A stretch of DNA of 13,430 bases from JAQBGV01 sp032128395. Its GTDB lineage: Bacteria; Planctomycetota; UBA8108; UBA1146. Shown in pieces: positions 13,373 through 13,430 of this stretch. Where the stretch lies: contig JAQBGV010000042.1 of assembly GCA_032128395.1 (NCBI GenBank), forward strand, positions 1-13,430. The letters run 5' to 3'. The translations under genes were made by a program, and so were the position numbers. How positions within the stretch are numbered: position 1 is the first letter of the stretch; the number at the start of each line of letters is the position of its first letter. The notes under the pieces are model-generated. The model was not told the DNA's origin, made no database searches, and was given only the letters and a program-made list of their open reading frames with translations.

Positions 13373-13430
13373 AGGCATGTCCTGGGAGTCGCGCACGCTC
13401 GGGTGGTGCTCCGCCCGGTGCTCCCCCCAC

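Noticed and set aside
13353..13430. Start of a new gene at the right edge
   Set aside because: The ATG is inside the post-tRNA hairpin, there is no ribosome site, and only about 26 codons are visible with no recognisable motif.
1..13430. Mobile element, CRISPR array or prophage
   Set aside because: I found no transposase, integrase, terminal inverted repeats or spaced direct repeats. Codon use and gene density look even across the window.

Overview
The window is a GC-rich, gene-dense piece of a bacterial chromosome. It holds 13 protein genes, of which carA is cut by the left edge, and one tRNA. Eleven of the 13 genes are on the minus strand and most overlap or nearly touch. Five of them appear to start with GTG or TTG. 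A soluble-type periplasmic binding protein without a lipobox fits a diderm cell. Together with the Minf_1886-family protein, the tRNA without an encoded CCA and the Pro/Ala-rich zinc-ribbon protein, this suggests a high-GC diderm lineage (for example Myxococcota, Planctomycetota or an uncultured FCB-type phylum). I cannot place it more precisely. I see no phage, IS, CRISPR or plasmid signature.

Left block (1-3452, minus). A small operon encodes a Minf_1886-family protein, an AI-2E/PerM-type membrane protein and the peptidoglycan-editing enzyme PgeF, with overlaps of 37 and 4 nt. It is followed, behind its own promoter, by carA for pyrimidine and arginine synthesis. An untranslated stretch of 284 bp (3453-3736) with two strong stem-loops separates this block from the next.

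Middle block (3737-11521, minus). Eight genes run in one direction: a BtuCDF/FecBCD-type uptake system (permease, ATPase, binding protein), a PaaK-like adenylate-forming ligase, a patatin-like acyl hydrolase, lipA, tmk and holB. Junctions are 4-nt or 14-nt overlaps or short gaps, so much of the block is probably translationally coupled. It combines corrinoid or iron-chelate uptake, acyl activation and hydrolysis, lipoate synthesis, dTTP supply and the replication clamp loader. The binding-protein/ligase and patatin/lipA gaps (46 and 59 nt) are the likeliest places for internal promoters.

Right block (11584-13430, plus). A small multi-pass membrane protein and a protein with two zinc ribbons and a C-terminal membrane helix form a divergent pair. 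I recognise neither as a named family. Their likely promoter lies inside the first codons of the opposing permease gene. They are followed by tRNA-Val(GAC) with a clear promoter and a downstream hairpin. The tRNA has a C at position 33, where U is nearly universal, and an A6:C67 mismatch. This is the most unusual feature I can read directly from the sequence.
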